Origin: Heterobasidion occidentale
Lineage: Eukaryota > Basidiomycota > Agaricomycetes > Russulales > Bondarzewiaceae
Reading direction: 5' to 3'
Assembly: GCA_039111635.1 (NCBI GenBank)
Contig: JBCAQO010000109.1
Location: forward strand, 1 to 29,987
DNA: 29,987 bases
The translations under genes and the position numbers were made by a program. Under the pieces are notes generated by a model. That model was not told the DNA's origin. It searched no databases and saw only the letters and a list, made by a program, of their open reading frames with translations. Position 1 is the first letter of the stretch. Each line of letters opens with the position of its first letter. Shown in pieces: positions 10,086-20,851 of this stretch.

Positions 10086-10096
10086 CCCCCCTTTCT
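10086..10096 (-). promoter_or_regulatory. Polypurine tract of the chromovirus
   Basis: On the minus strand AGAAAGGGGGG lies 3 bp before the start of the 3' LTR (TGTTACAAC). That is the expected place and composition for the primer of plus-strand DNA synthesis, and it confirms the minus orientation of the element. Confidence 0.75.
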
Positions 10097-10298
10097 AAGT
10101 CCCAGATCCTAAGGGGACACTTGCATCTTGCAAGCTTCATTGTCATTCCATTGATGTGAATGATGTATGGATAAATAGGAATGCATCTGTATGTGTGTGT
10201 TTGCTCGCTGTCATGCTTCTTCCAAATGCTGAAGGCCATGCTTCAGTGTTTCCAGGATAGTTCTTCTCTTCTATGATCTCCAGTATCAAGGGGGATTC

Positions 10299-11143
10299 TG
10301 TTAGGACCGCGTCCTAACACGTGCTTCGCACGTGAGTGGATAGGCTGGTCAAGTGCTTTGGATGTGCTTCAGACTCGGACCGCTCCCTATGACTCATTAC
10401 CATTTACATGCTCACAGTATAAACACTTACTTACGGTTTCTGGTTCTTGATGTGGACAGACTTTGGTTCCTGGCCCTGTTCCTGGTTCCTGATTGATTGT
10501 GATGTGGCTCAACATTTGATATGGATGTGGACAGACATTGGTGATCCTGTACTATACTTAGATCAATGATACATCTTCGCTTACGGATCTCAATCGTTGA
10601 CTTTGGTACTTGAGAAGTGCACAGACCAGATCTTGATCCTGCCCTAGATACTTCTTTGTATATATAGCCAAGATGAGCTTCTAAGAAGCTCAGCTCGTTC
10701 ACCTGTAATAACATTCAATCTCTGCACTGCGCCCGGTGTCTGGCTACTTTCCTAGCTCACATTTCGCGATCTCTGTCAGATCTGAAACTCCTTTACACGG
10801 TCTGACAACGCCCTGGCTTCGTCTCCTTTCTCTACACCCTCCCTCTTTACCCACTACTACACCAGTCTCGCAGCATTCCACGTTCTCAGTTAGACTCCTC
10901 CTAAAGTCATCTGTTGGACAGGAGAAGATTACCTGATTCCTCCTCATCATCGAGAAGACCTTGAAGAACATCTTCTTAACCTCTTCGAAGACAAAGCGGA
11001 CAGCGACCCCAAGTTCTTGGAAAGAGCCCAAAGATGATCCATTGTCTTCATTCATTGAAGTCTACGGCTCTACAACTCAGTGGAAGTTTAGCCTAGGGAT
11101 CCCCTTCGTGCGTTGGTGCACATGATAGGTCTCCAACCTAACA
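10299..11143 (+). mobile_element. Solo LTR of family A, copy 1 (845 bp)
   Basis: It begins TGTTAGG and ends CCTAACA, perfect 7-bp terminal inverted repeats, and is flanked by exact 5-bp duplications GATTC (10294-10298 and 11144-11148). Internal and terminal sequence matches the minus-strand copy at 28408-29262 over its length. The 5' end carries two adjacent hairpins (TTAGGAC-CGC-GTCCTAA and CACGTGC-TTC-GCACGTG). A TATATA at about 10659 fits LTR promoter polarity on the plus strand. No internal element region remains, so recombination between the LTRs of a former full element is the likely origin. The parent family is unknown. Confidence 0.85.
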
Positions 11144-11148
11144 GATTC

Positions 11149-13200
11149 TGGGTGTGTAGTAGGTTGATTGCTTTCTCAACGCTTAGGCCTATCAACCCAT
11201 GTGAATCCGGCAGGACCCTTTTGAAGATCCCTAACTCTGTCAGCCCCATACGGTGGCCTGTCCTAGTAAGAGGTTGAGTGTACGTCCAGAGTTTGGTTCA
11301 CAATATTAGCATGAGGTAAGCATTTGAGTGAATAAACTTTTGAGTTGTCCCTTTAGCTTAAGAGAGTCTGGCCTCAGGCCAATGGCGAGGACCTGCATTG
11401 AATAGACTTCTCAGAAAATAGACTTTGCCCTCTTGTTAGGCAAATAGACTAGACTTGGTTAATTATTGAATAGACTATTGATTAACCACACAAATAGTGA
11501 TGTGTGGAGTTGCCATAAGTTATGTCCTTTTGATGGTAGTTTAAATGTTGTGCCAGATGTTTTGTAGATTTATCATCTTTGCGAATGGCAACTAGTTTAT
11601 GCTTAAGTCTTTGCGGACTGACCTGCTAGTATAACCCAAGGTCATTACAGACCTATCCATTGCCAACATGGAGTACCTGTAAACAAGACAGTAGACTTTT
11701 CTGCACACTAGAACATCCATTGGTAATGCGCATAGGCCCCTGAACCAGGTCCTACTTCTTGACAGGGTTCCACTGAGGAGCGATGATGAGGATTTATACT
11801 ATATCAAACTGGATAACTTATAGGAGTACTGCTAAAATAAGCTTCTATTTTGACACAACTCATGACCCTGTAAATAAAGGGCTGCCCAGTTTATCATCAT
11901 GAAGGATGGCTGTTATTGCTTGGCTTAAGCCTTCTAAGCCTCAATTGATTTAATCCTCTAGGGTGAGATAGTTTAAGGTCATTTTGGACTAAGTGGGGGC
12001 TTCAGCAGTTCAAAGTCACCACTCACAATTCTTATGCTTGAAGGGATAGTAGGTTAATGTTATTGTGAACTAATCTAAATCCTCTGGTCAGGAATTTAGA
12101 AGATCATGATCCTTGTGAACTGAGGGACAATAAGGGACAATAGTTTGCTGTCAGTTCGGATGTTAGGCAGATAGGTTCTAAGACGAAGAGTGGCCAATTA
12201 TTCCCTATCCCTAAGGTGTTAATTTTGAGTCCAAGGCACATTCCCAGTTACTTTTCAACTGGCCCTTAAAGCAGAATTTCTTGCTTCTAACTTCAAGGGT
12301 AGAATGGGTGCACTGTGGAGTAGTTGTGGTTCTGAAAGAAAGCTAACAACCCACTCCATGTCCCCAAATCCCTCGCACAAAATTGAACCATGTTGGCCCC
12401 ATATTCTTTTACTGGAGGGCATATGGAATATGGAAGTGCCTTGACCTGGTCAGAAAGGTTCTGCAATTGTGGGTGCTTGAAGTCCACCATCTGCCAGAAT
12501 GCAACCACATTCCGAGGGTCATTGGTAGCTTTAGTGTCGTTCTGGATGATAACTAGTTTATAGTCATTGCGGACCAAGCCTTTGGTAGTTTTATATCGTT
12601 CCAGATGTTGGTTTTCTTGTTCATTGGCTACTTAGTGGTGTGCGACCACTATGTGTGCGCATCACAATAAGGCCTCCTAATGCGGAATGACCCTGTAAAA
12701 CTAGAGATCCAAAATAGGATGTCCAAACACCTGTCAGACCTTAACAGCGAGATAGAGTTCATCATTTCCCATTCGGTGAACATGCAACACAATTTCCCAC
12801 TAGATTCTTACATCTTCTACGCTTTCCAGCATTGCCACAATACCGAAAAGTTGTTCATGTACCATCAGACCAGGTTATGCTGAATCATACAAAGGGCCTC
12901 CTAATGTGGAAAGGGCCCTGTAAAACTGGGAATCCTAGCGGTAAACACAATTGCTTATCAGAATACCTCTTGACAATGAGAGGGTGAGATGCACCATGTG
13001 CCATAGCAGAGAGGGGTGAATGAAGTGGTTAGGTACTTCCCTTGCCTTCTTCTCTTTTCACAGTTTAACAACATGTAGGTCAACAACTTGATCAAAGTAT
13101 TGTTTGGATTCTAGGTTTTCCTTCCTATGCTTAGTTTAATGTTATTGTGGACATTCCTATAGTTTAACATTTTTTCGGATATTAACTTTGGTTGTCCTGG
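11149..13200. repeat. Diverged repeat field in the 3' region of the chromovirus
   Basis: No reading frame with a known domain is present. A motif close to TAGTTTAANGTCATTGYGGAC recurs near 11591-11618, 11968-11993, 12050-12074, 12552-12574, 13132-13155 and 13159-13183. A second word, TTGGTAGYTTTA then TYGTTCCAGATG, occurs near 11534, 12522 and 12582, the last two 60 bp apart. A third (GGCCTCCTAATGYGGAA then CCCTGTAAAACT) occurs at 12671 and 12895. The copies are diverged and unevenly spaced. They look like an old amplified non-coding block carried by, or inserted into, the chromovirus. Confidence 0.45.
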
Positions 13201-14640
13201 GTATAAAACTAGTACCTGTGATATGGAGGGTTCTTTCCTCTCCATCATTATTTGAACAAGGGGTTCCTTAACTTCCTTGTCCTCAACCTCATCCCTAATA
13301 CCCTCCAAATGTGTCCCCATATCCATCATAGCCTTCATCCGGTCTGTAGTAAGGGTCTATGTTATCATAGTTTCCATCCTCAACCACATCCCACGCATCT
13401 AATTCTGCTCAAGTCCACATAATAGTCCTTGGAGTTGGTGGTTGAGGATTATGAGCTTGTCTAATAGGACGAGCATGCATTTCTTCACTTCCAACATCTC
13501 AAGGAGTATCAACAGGTGGAGAATTTTGCAGTTGAGCTGCTCGAGCACTGTGGGAGCTTCCAATGTTGCCTCTCTGTCATGGTGCTCCTCTTGCCCTTTG
13601 GTTTCCTCTCCTCTTGTTCCTCCAGTATCTTAGAGGTTGTTTGTCGTTGGCGGTCCAAACATCATTTCTACTAGGTTGAACCTCTGACAGGGAAGAAAAG
13701 CACTCTTGATCCCTTTGTGCCTGCCGTTACACTGTTATCCAGACATATTTGGTCTAGGTAGTAGTGTCTCAACTACCTGTAGTTGGTACTTCTCTGATGG
13801 CTTTACTGTGCTGTAGTTGTACGTGAAAGGGTTTGACCCTAAGGGGATGAGAGTGGGGAGTGTTGGTGTCAGACAGAAGGGCAGGAAGGAGCTCCAGATT
13901 GATGAAGGTGGAGAACTCATCCAGGTATATGGGAAGGGCATAAGCCCCATTATTTCCTTAGGCATACTAGGAGGCTGCCTGATGGTCATCTGTGTAGGCC
14001 AGAATCCTGACCTGGTCACTGGCATCAGCTAGTTGTCAAGGTACCTCACTATGCTTGCTTCCGGGTTGCCCGCAAAGATTGTGGTGCGCTAGAGTAGGGC
14101 ATTGCCTAGTCCTTCCAATCCTGACCTGGTCCTGCCAATCTGGTAGCTGGTGTGTTACTTGTTGCTGGCTCTGATACATTTTCCGGAGCAGCCATAGCCA
14201 GTTCAGGGTGTTCATGACCTGGAAGTCCTCCTCTACCTCTTGTCACTAGTCTTGGTTCATCCTAAACTGTCGCTATCATTGGTTCTAGAGCAGTTGGTGA
14301 AGCTGGTCCTCCTTTTCTTTAATGTTCCATAAGGTGGCCATCATCAGTTTCCTCAGCCCTTGATGGGGCTTGCAACTTGGTTCCTCTTCTGAGTTTGGTT
14401 GTGGAAATGCAGATGGCAACTGATATGGGAACTCCTTCTGGTACACTTGGATGGCCACCTTCACCAGGTATTCTAGTGTTGCATTTGGGAATAGTGAGGA
14501 CAATGCTCAAAGAGGAGTTTCTTGAGGGTGATGAGATTATTCCTTCATTGATGAGCATAGTGTGTTTGGAGGAGTAATAGGAGGAATGGTCGGACATGCA
14601 CTGGGGAGAGGGGGTCATCTTTTCTAAGGAGGGGGAAATG
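13100..14640 (-). pseudogene. Possible second gag-like remnant downstream of the chromodomain
   Basis: Minus-strand open pieces here have gag-like flavour but are broken across frames. One reads EYLVKVAIQVYQKEFPYQLP with a charged LRKLMMATLWNIKEKEDQL stretch (14503-14285). Another starts MPVTRSG and is Pro-rich (14025-13735), and a third is acidic with EGIRDEVEDKEVKE (13338-13111). No capsid core or zinc knuckle is visible, so the assignment is weak. If it is real, the element has gag-type sequence after pol, which is not the normal order and would suggest a fusion with a related element. It could instead be an unrelated 3' open frame. Confidence 0.3.
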
Positions 14641-14660
14641 GTCTTTCTTATACACCTCTC

Positions 14661-15713
14661 CTAGAGCTTAATTGCCACAGGTCGGGGCTTGTCCAGGTAG
14701 TTTTCATAAAACTCTTGAAGGGCTTTATTAGCCATTCCTTTTAGGAGAGTGAAGGGTTCCCAAGTATTGTCTGCCTCAGAGTATCCTACCTACTTAATAA
14801 GGTACTTGGTACTCTGTCCTTGGCACCTTGAGTCTAGAACGGCTTCCACTTCATAGTGTTCTTCCTTGTTCAAGACTTCTGGAGGTGGCCTAGGGTAATT
14901 CCTTCTATGAGCCTCCGTCTCCTGATATTTGGTGAGCAGGGAGGCGTGGAACACTAGGTGTGTTTTCAATGTTTCAGGTATTTCTAACCAATAAGCTAGG
15001 GAGCTGATTCTTTCCATCACCTGAAAAGGACCATAATATCTGGGTACCAGTTTGATCTTCGGATAAGTCGTCCAGATATGGATTCCTTCTAACCATACTT
15101 GGGTTCCTACTTCCCACTGCAGAAGTTTCCAGTGAAGGTCTATGTCTTTGATGTGCTACACTACCATTTGTAAACTGTCAGCGGCTTCTTCCTGCATTTC
15201 TTGGATCAGTTGTAGGTATTTGGTTACTGCTAGCACCTTGGTCTCCAAAGCTGAGTCAACTGAATATGGTGGGTTGAACTTGTAGAGGACCTCAAATGGC
15301 AATTTCCCAGTAGCAAAGTGTCTTTGGGTGTTGTGGGAGAATTCTGCAAAAGGGAGCAGGCCTATCCAGTTATCCTGGTGGTAGTTGCAAAATTTTTGCA
15401 GAAACTGTTCGATCTCCTAATTGACTCATTCTATTTCTCCATCTATTTGGGGATGATAAGCCATACTAAGGACTAAGGTGATCCCCAGTCCTTTCCTTAG
15501 TTCTTGTATGAATTTTGCCACAAATTGAGGGCCTCTGTCAAACACCACTTTAATTAGTAAGCCATACTGCTTGAACATATTGTCTTGGAAGAACATTGTG
15601 GTTTTTTCTGTCATGATTGTCTTCTTACATAGAGTTATCACAATCCCCTTGGACAGTCCTTGGTTGACTACTATATTTATCAAGTCATAACCTCTGCTTT
15701 TTGGGAGGTCCGT
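14661..15713 (-). pseudogene. Chromovirus integrase core (second part), C-terminal domain and chromodomain
   Basis: After the LTR insertion at 15714 the integrase resumes with DLPKSRGYD (from about 15709). It continues through KVVFDRGPQFVAKFIQEL, holding the second catalytic Asp, and LSMAYHPQIDGEIE, holding the Glu (to about 15426). The C-terminal part has AYWLEIPETL and VFHASLLTKYQ (about 14985-14927). A chromodomain follows, YEVEAVLDSR then YLIKYVGYSEADNTWEP (about 14858-14763), and the frame ends at TAG 14663-14661. Chromodomains steer integration toward heterochromatic histone marks in this lineage. Stop codons, for example around 15419 and 15160, break the frame. Confidence 0.85.
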
Positions 15714-16762
15714 TGATAAGCATGCACCCACTCTGGGGTCCAAGGGAGGTATTTGGAAAGCTTTGGGAAGAGACCAAATAGCTCTAGACAAGTACCGAAG
15801 ATGCCAACTTGTACCGAACACAGTTGGTCCCTACTTGAACAACTGCAAGCCACCAAAGGATGTTTAGCAGCACTTGGGTCAGTTTGCCCATACTTTGTGT
15901 ACTTATAACCGCACAGGAGTGCTACAATAAATGTTGACAAAATTGGGAGCCAATAACCCATAATTTGGTCAGTCCTTATCACTTATCATCCCAACTTCCA
16001 TATGTTCGGTCAAACACAATCTCACACCATCGCTTGGCTACCCAAGTCATACATTTACTATTTTTTTCTTTTCATTGGCTCTCCAGCACCTGTTTCTGCT
16101 ACCTACACTTGGATGATGATATCAAATGTTTGGGATCTCGTCATCACTAATAGACTTTTACCTTATCACCTTTGGAACCTATATGGACATTTCACCTACC
16201 TTCTTATCTTTGCTGGTCACTAGATCTTGGTGCCCACTCGGTACCTACTCTTATTTCTCATTCAATATTTTACTTAGGGGCTCTATTTACTATAAAAACC
16301 TACATACAACTCTAGAATAAACTAGCTTTTGTACCCCACAGTTCAGAGCTCATTTGCCCTCATCTTGTCCATTAAAATTATCTTTGTCAACTCCTGAAAA
16401 CTTGACATTCTCGTCATTTGGCCTCATTACATGTTTGTACTCATCTCTTTACTTGTATCTCTTGTATATTGTCAGAGTCCTGTGTGGCTCTTAAAGCACA
16501 TAGTTGTTGGTTGTAGCGCTACCTTTCTCATTACTAAATGCATTCCCAACATGACTGACCAAACATTTGGTCAGTGTTTGGTGCAGTTCCAAAACCATTT
16601 GGGTGCTATAATCTCACACTTCCCATTTGCTCCTCAGTGCGCCCTCGCTTTCTAAAGTTGTTACTAACATTTCCTTGTGTATTAGATACTAGCTCCAGCA
16701 TCCCTATACTAGAGGTTGCTTTGGTGTTGTGCTTGGCACTTAGAGACACCTCTAGTGTATCA
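15714..16762 (+). mobile_element. Solo LTR of family D in the integrase (1,049 bp)
   Basis: On the plus strand it begins TGATA and ends TATCA (5-bp terminal inverted repeats). Flanks are CCGT (15710-15713) and CTGT (16763-16766), a 4-bp duplication with one change. The insertion point falls between the integrase motifs NFVT and DLPKSRGYD, and removal restores one frame across the site. TATAAAA at 16291-16297 followed by AATAAA at 16316-16321 is LTR-like and favours plus orientation. The family is not otherwise present in the window. Confidence 0.72.
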
Positions 16763-18900
16763 CTGTTACAAAATTGGTGGAGATGAAGCACCAAGGGGCA
16801 TTCATTGTTTCAAATGGTTGGATTGGTAGATGGATCTGATGGGGTAGTTTCTTAGTAGATTGGCATACCACACAACGTCTATATATTGATGGACAAATTT
16901 ACTCATGCTCGGCCACCAATAATGGTGTTATATCAGCTCTAGGTTTATTGTTTGGCCTGGGTGTCTGTGGCCATAGTGTCATGGTGCATTTTGACAATTG
17001 TCTATTGTAGGAGGTCGTCCTTAGGAATGCATATATAACTATTGCACCATGTGATTCTATTTTGATGTGTCCATTTCCCTAGGTCCCTTGCATTGCTTGA
17101 GGTCCTTTTTCAAGTAGTTTCTTGAGGGCTATGTCAATTAGCAGGCCATGGTCCAAACACGAGTATTGAATAAAGGAAAGGAGGTCCAATAATAAATTTC
17201 CGTTGCTTTGATGTGTATGTCTTTGTCTGGTTCTACCAAAGTTTCGCTGGACTTGGTAAAAAGTTTAGACAGTAGCAGAGTTTGTGCCTTATTATTAGAT
17301 TCCACCCCCTCCCTAAGTCTGGATGCCTGGATAGAGCATCTGCATAATTTGTTGTTCCTGACTTATAGCTGAGCTGGAAGTTGAATTGTGATAAAAACAG
17401 ACTCCAACAAGCTTGTCACCTCAATAAGTCTTGGGCTGTCTGGAAGTAAATCAGATTTTTGTGGTCCATTCAGATCTCAAAAGGGTGCTTCCAGTGTTCC
17501 AGTGCCTTGATAATAACAAGTAGCTCATGATTGTGTACATTGTAATTCCACTCCGAGGGTGAGAACGATCTGGAGAGGTAAGCAATTGGGTGCCAGTCAT
17601 TATCAGGTCCTTCCTGTAAAAGAACTGCTCTATATGTAGTGAGAAATGCATCAGTTACTAATTGGTATGGATGTATGGGATCAGGGTATAACAGGACGGG
17701 TTGACTGATGAAGGCCTCCTTCAACCAGTCAAATGCCTGTTGGCAAGCTGTAGTCTAGTCCCACTTCATGTCCTCCTTAGTGAGGTCATGTAAAGGTCAA
17801 GCGATTAAAGAGAACTTGTTGATAAATTATTAATATAAATTCCAAGACCCAGAAAGGAATGGATGTTGCAGACTGTACAGGGAATTGGCTAATTTTGAAT
17901 GGCATCAATCTTCAAGTCCTCCATTGTAATGTGATCTTTGAAAATGGTGTACCCAATGTAATTGAGCTTTTCCTTGTAGAACTTGCATTTCTTGGGCTTA
18001 GGGTAAAGATTGTTATTGTGCAGATTTGGAGGATTGTTTGACAACCATAACATGCTCCACTATGGTTTTTGAAAAATTGAGATGTTGTCCATATACCATA
18101 ATCTTCCAGGCAAGGATGAGATCTTGGAAGATCATATTTATCATGACCTGGAAGGTTGCTAGGGAGTTAGAGCCCAAAGAACATTACTGTAGGTTCAAAG
18201 AGCTCCAAGGGCATCACAAAGGCTGCCTTGGGTTCATCCCCTTCCTTTATGTGCATGTTGTTATATCCCCACCGAATATTCAGTTTTAAAAATACTATGG
18301 CCCCTCAAATGATATCCAATAATTCTTGGATTGATGGCAGGGAGCATATGTATCAGATGGTGTGTTTATTGAGGTGGCGATAATTCTGTACCGGGTGGAG
18401 CTTCCCATTTTTTTCCCTATGAAGAAAATAGAGGCCGTGCTATAAGCTGTTGACCGATGGATAGTTCCTCTGAAAAAGTGCTCCTTGATGGATTTTCCCA
18501 GCTTGTCATATTTCTTAGGACTCAGGGGAAAGATCCTTGGAGCCTGAGGTTTGAAACGGTTTAAGATCTATTGCATGGCCCTAGATAGTATGCTTAGAGA
18601 GTCTCTGTGACTGTATTTGCAAAAAATGTTGAGGTAGGAGTAATATTCTATTGGGACACGATCCTTTAAGTTGGTTGTGTTGATTTCCTCTCCTAGATCT
18701 TTGTCAAAACTAGCAAAGCCAAAGGGTTTGGGGAGCCACTTTCTTATGACTGGTTCCCCTTTGTGAGTCCTTGCAAAGGAGTTGGACTATACTTGTGCCT
18801 TCTTGGCAACTTGTTTTGCGGTTTTGCATGCAGCTATCTCTCGATGAGTATGCTGGTGTTCCTCCCTTTTGGCTACTAGTACCTCGAGCCTTTTCCAAAT
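16763..18900 (-). pseudogene. Chromovirus reverse transcriptase, RNase H and N-terminal integrase
   Basis: On the minus strand the RT begins with FPLSPKKYDKLGKSIKEHF (about 18510) and continues with LPSIQELLDII and RWGYNNMHIKEGDEPKAAF (about 18340-18200). LFEPTVMFFGL corresponds to the motif before the catalytic YxDD. The catalytic block itself is damaged near 18060-17990. RNase H is the clearest part (17724-17470): PVLLYPDPIHPYQLVTDAFL, AVLLQEGP, HPIAYLSRSFSP and NHELLVIIKALEHWKHPFE. The integrase zinc-binding region lies near 16900 (HHYWWPSMSKFVHQYIDV then a degraded Cys pair) and the core starts at APWCFISTNFVT. Frameshifts and stops are frequent, so the polyprotein is inactive. The order RT, RNase H, IN is that of Ty3/gypsy. 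Confidence 0.85.
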
Positions 18901-19640
18901 GAGCTATTGCTGATATTTATCTTCTACCATTAAAATAAACTAAGTTTTCTATTCCTTCATAGGTAGTTGTCACCATTATTGTTTTATCCATTCCCACAGA
19001 GGTCCTGCGGCCTAGGGATAAGATGTGGTGCCTCCGCTTGGGTATCTTATTGCTGTGTAGTTTAGCTAACCATTCCTTCTTGATTGGTTCTTCCCTTGCC
19101 TTGGTAAACCCGTACGGTTGTTGGCAATCTTAGGGGCACCAATCAAAGTGTACCTTATAATGCCTCCACTCAATGGAGGGGCCGTGGTATTTTAACTAAT
19201 TTGTTCCTAGGAACATGTTGTCTTTTCCTAGATTGGTGATAAACATCTAGACACGTTCAGTATGCATTCTGACTCGTTGGTCCCTGACTATAAGGTTTAC
19301 ATCCAGGCCTTGTTGTATGAGGCCTTCTTTATTTATTGTGTCATTAACGTTCTAGACGCAGATGAGATAGTTCAACGAGTAGGTTAGAAAGTTATGCTTC
19401 CATACCCACTGTTCATGAACCAAGATTCCTTCATAGGCTGAGTTGATGGTGACTCTTGCTCTAGCACTTGCTCCTTGAGTTGTTAATTACACATTGAGTC
19501 AAATGGGAGTGATGATGACTGTGCATTGCCCCAATTTGAATACATAACAGTGGTGCATACTCTGGACTCTCTTTTTCCCTCTCTTTGGCTGGTGAAGAAG
19601 AGGCTAGGAAAAATTCTACACTAAATCTACCAATAACTCC
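18901..19640 (-). pseudogene. Region between gag and RT, expected protease, badly decayed
   Basis: By position this should encode the aspartic protease and linker of the chromovirus. All minus-strand frames carry many stops, and I could not identify a D-S/T-G active-site motif with confidence. A short piece near 19170-19080 (YTLIGAPKI) may belong to the linker. Confidence 0.4.
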
Positions 19641-20320
19641 CTCGCCTTTGTGTCCCCTAGCTCTTGGAAGAGTGCTCGGATGCTAGCAGCATCATAGACA
19701 GGTCCATTGCTTTATCAACTATTAGACGGTACATAGTGTGTTTCATTGCTTCAACTGGGTTTTCCCTTTCCTGAGGGAGAGTCCGTGTATTCCAGCAGAT
19801 GATCAGGTTATGGTAGTTGGTGGTGGTCACTATCAGAACCCCCCTCCTCCAATCCTCAATAAATTCTTGAATTGTTCCCCACTGGGGGTTCTTGATTGTC
19901 TTTATCCTTCTTGTCAACACCACAAGCTCTTCTACTTCTTCTACCCACCAGCTTGCACCAATTTCCTTAAGACAGCTGAACACCTCTGGATAAAAAACAA
20001 CAGTCAGACACCCAATGCCTAGATTTTCCATAATTGAAACAAGTGGTATTAGGCTTGCTATCATATGTGCTTTTCTGGCGAACAGTGTTTTTCTTTTAAA
20101 AGGTGTTGATGTCCATGTCAACTACTTGGTTGTTCATTCTTTGAGGGGTGTTTGCAGAATTATAGTGGGGAGCGGGTTAGAGGTAAAAGCAATTCAAGAA
20201 GTCACTTCTGAAGGATGTGGAGTTGGTAAGGATCGCCTTTTGAGCACTTTGAGGTCTTATATGTCCATCCACTTTGCAGGTCGTGTTAATCTAGTCCTGG
20301 ATTGTATTTTTTAGCGGTGT
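19641..20320 (-). pseudogene. Chromovirus gag, C-terminal part with degenerate zinc knuckle
   Basis: The minus strand carries the end of capsid and the nucleocapsid region. VVDMDINTF lies just before a knuckle CFNYGKSRHWVSDC (20041-20000), which matches CCHC spacing (CX2CX4HX4C) with Tyr in place of the second Cys and Arg in place of the usual Gly. Gag binds the RNA genome and forms the particle. The frame runs on from the upstream gag part when the LTR insertion at 20321-20851 is taken out, apart from single stops. Downstream, toward 19650, the frame is broken repeatedly. Confidence 0.72.
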
Positions 20321-20851
20321 TGTTGAGCGCAGTGAGAATGAAGCGACTGGCACAGAGAGAGTGCCAAAAGAAAGCTCTATAACGACAGGACTGTGGTCCA
20401 GAGGGTAAGAGTCTAAAGTAGATACAAAGAAGAGAAGGGAGCGCACCTGTGGTCCAGAGGGTAAGAGTCTGAAGAAAGAATTGCCCTCGGACCACAGGTA
20501 TTTAAGCTACACAGAACAATAAGAAACAAAATAGAAAGGTATGACATCAACAGGTCATTACAGGTGGTCCACCTTACAAAGCGGTCAAAAGCTCCACCTG
20601 TACGTCGGTCCAGAGTGTCAATGACATCACACAGGACCACCTGAGTCAGCCAACCCGGTGAAACAACTGAAACAAAGTGAGACAAGGTGAAAACGAAGTG
20701 AGACAGTCCAAAAAGAGAAAAAAAGCAATATACCCGCTCTGGGAGTGGCTGTAGGGCCGCTCCCAGCTGTAGAGGCGAGTAATCAATGAGTCCGAAAGGT
20801 GGCACCCATGTGGCACCCATGCCACATCAACTAGAATGGCCACAAACAACA
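20321..20851 (-). mobile_element. Solo LTR of family C in gag (531 bp)
   Basis: On the plus strand it begins TGTTG and ends CAACA. Exact 5-bp duplications GGTGT flank it (20316-20320 and 20852-20856). The gag frame continues across the site when the LTR and one duplication are removed. Orientation is uncertain; I favour minus because the minus-strand 3' end (CACTGCGCTCAACA) looks like a retroelement LTR end. It contains a 25-bp direct repeat, GTGGTCCAGAGGGTAAGAGT, at about 20393 and 20449. No other copy is seen in the window. Confidence 0.8.

Noticed and set aside
10281..10298. Polypurine tract (AAGGGGGATTC) of a plus-strand copia element ending at LTR family A
   Set aside because: GATTC is the target duplication and reappears at 11144-11148, so the G-run is pre-existing host sequence and the LTR is solo.
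15426..15821. Continuous 131-codon integrase frame as a true N-terminus
   Set aside because: Its first third reads from the family D LTR; the real integrase begins upstream of 16762 and is interrupted.
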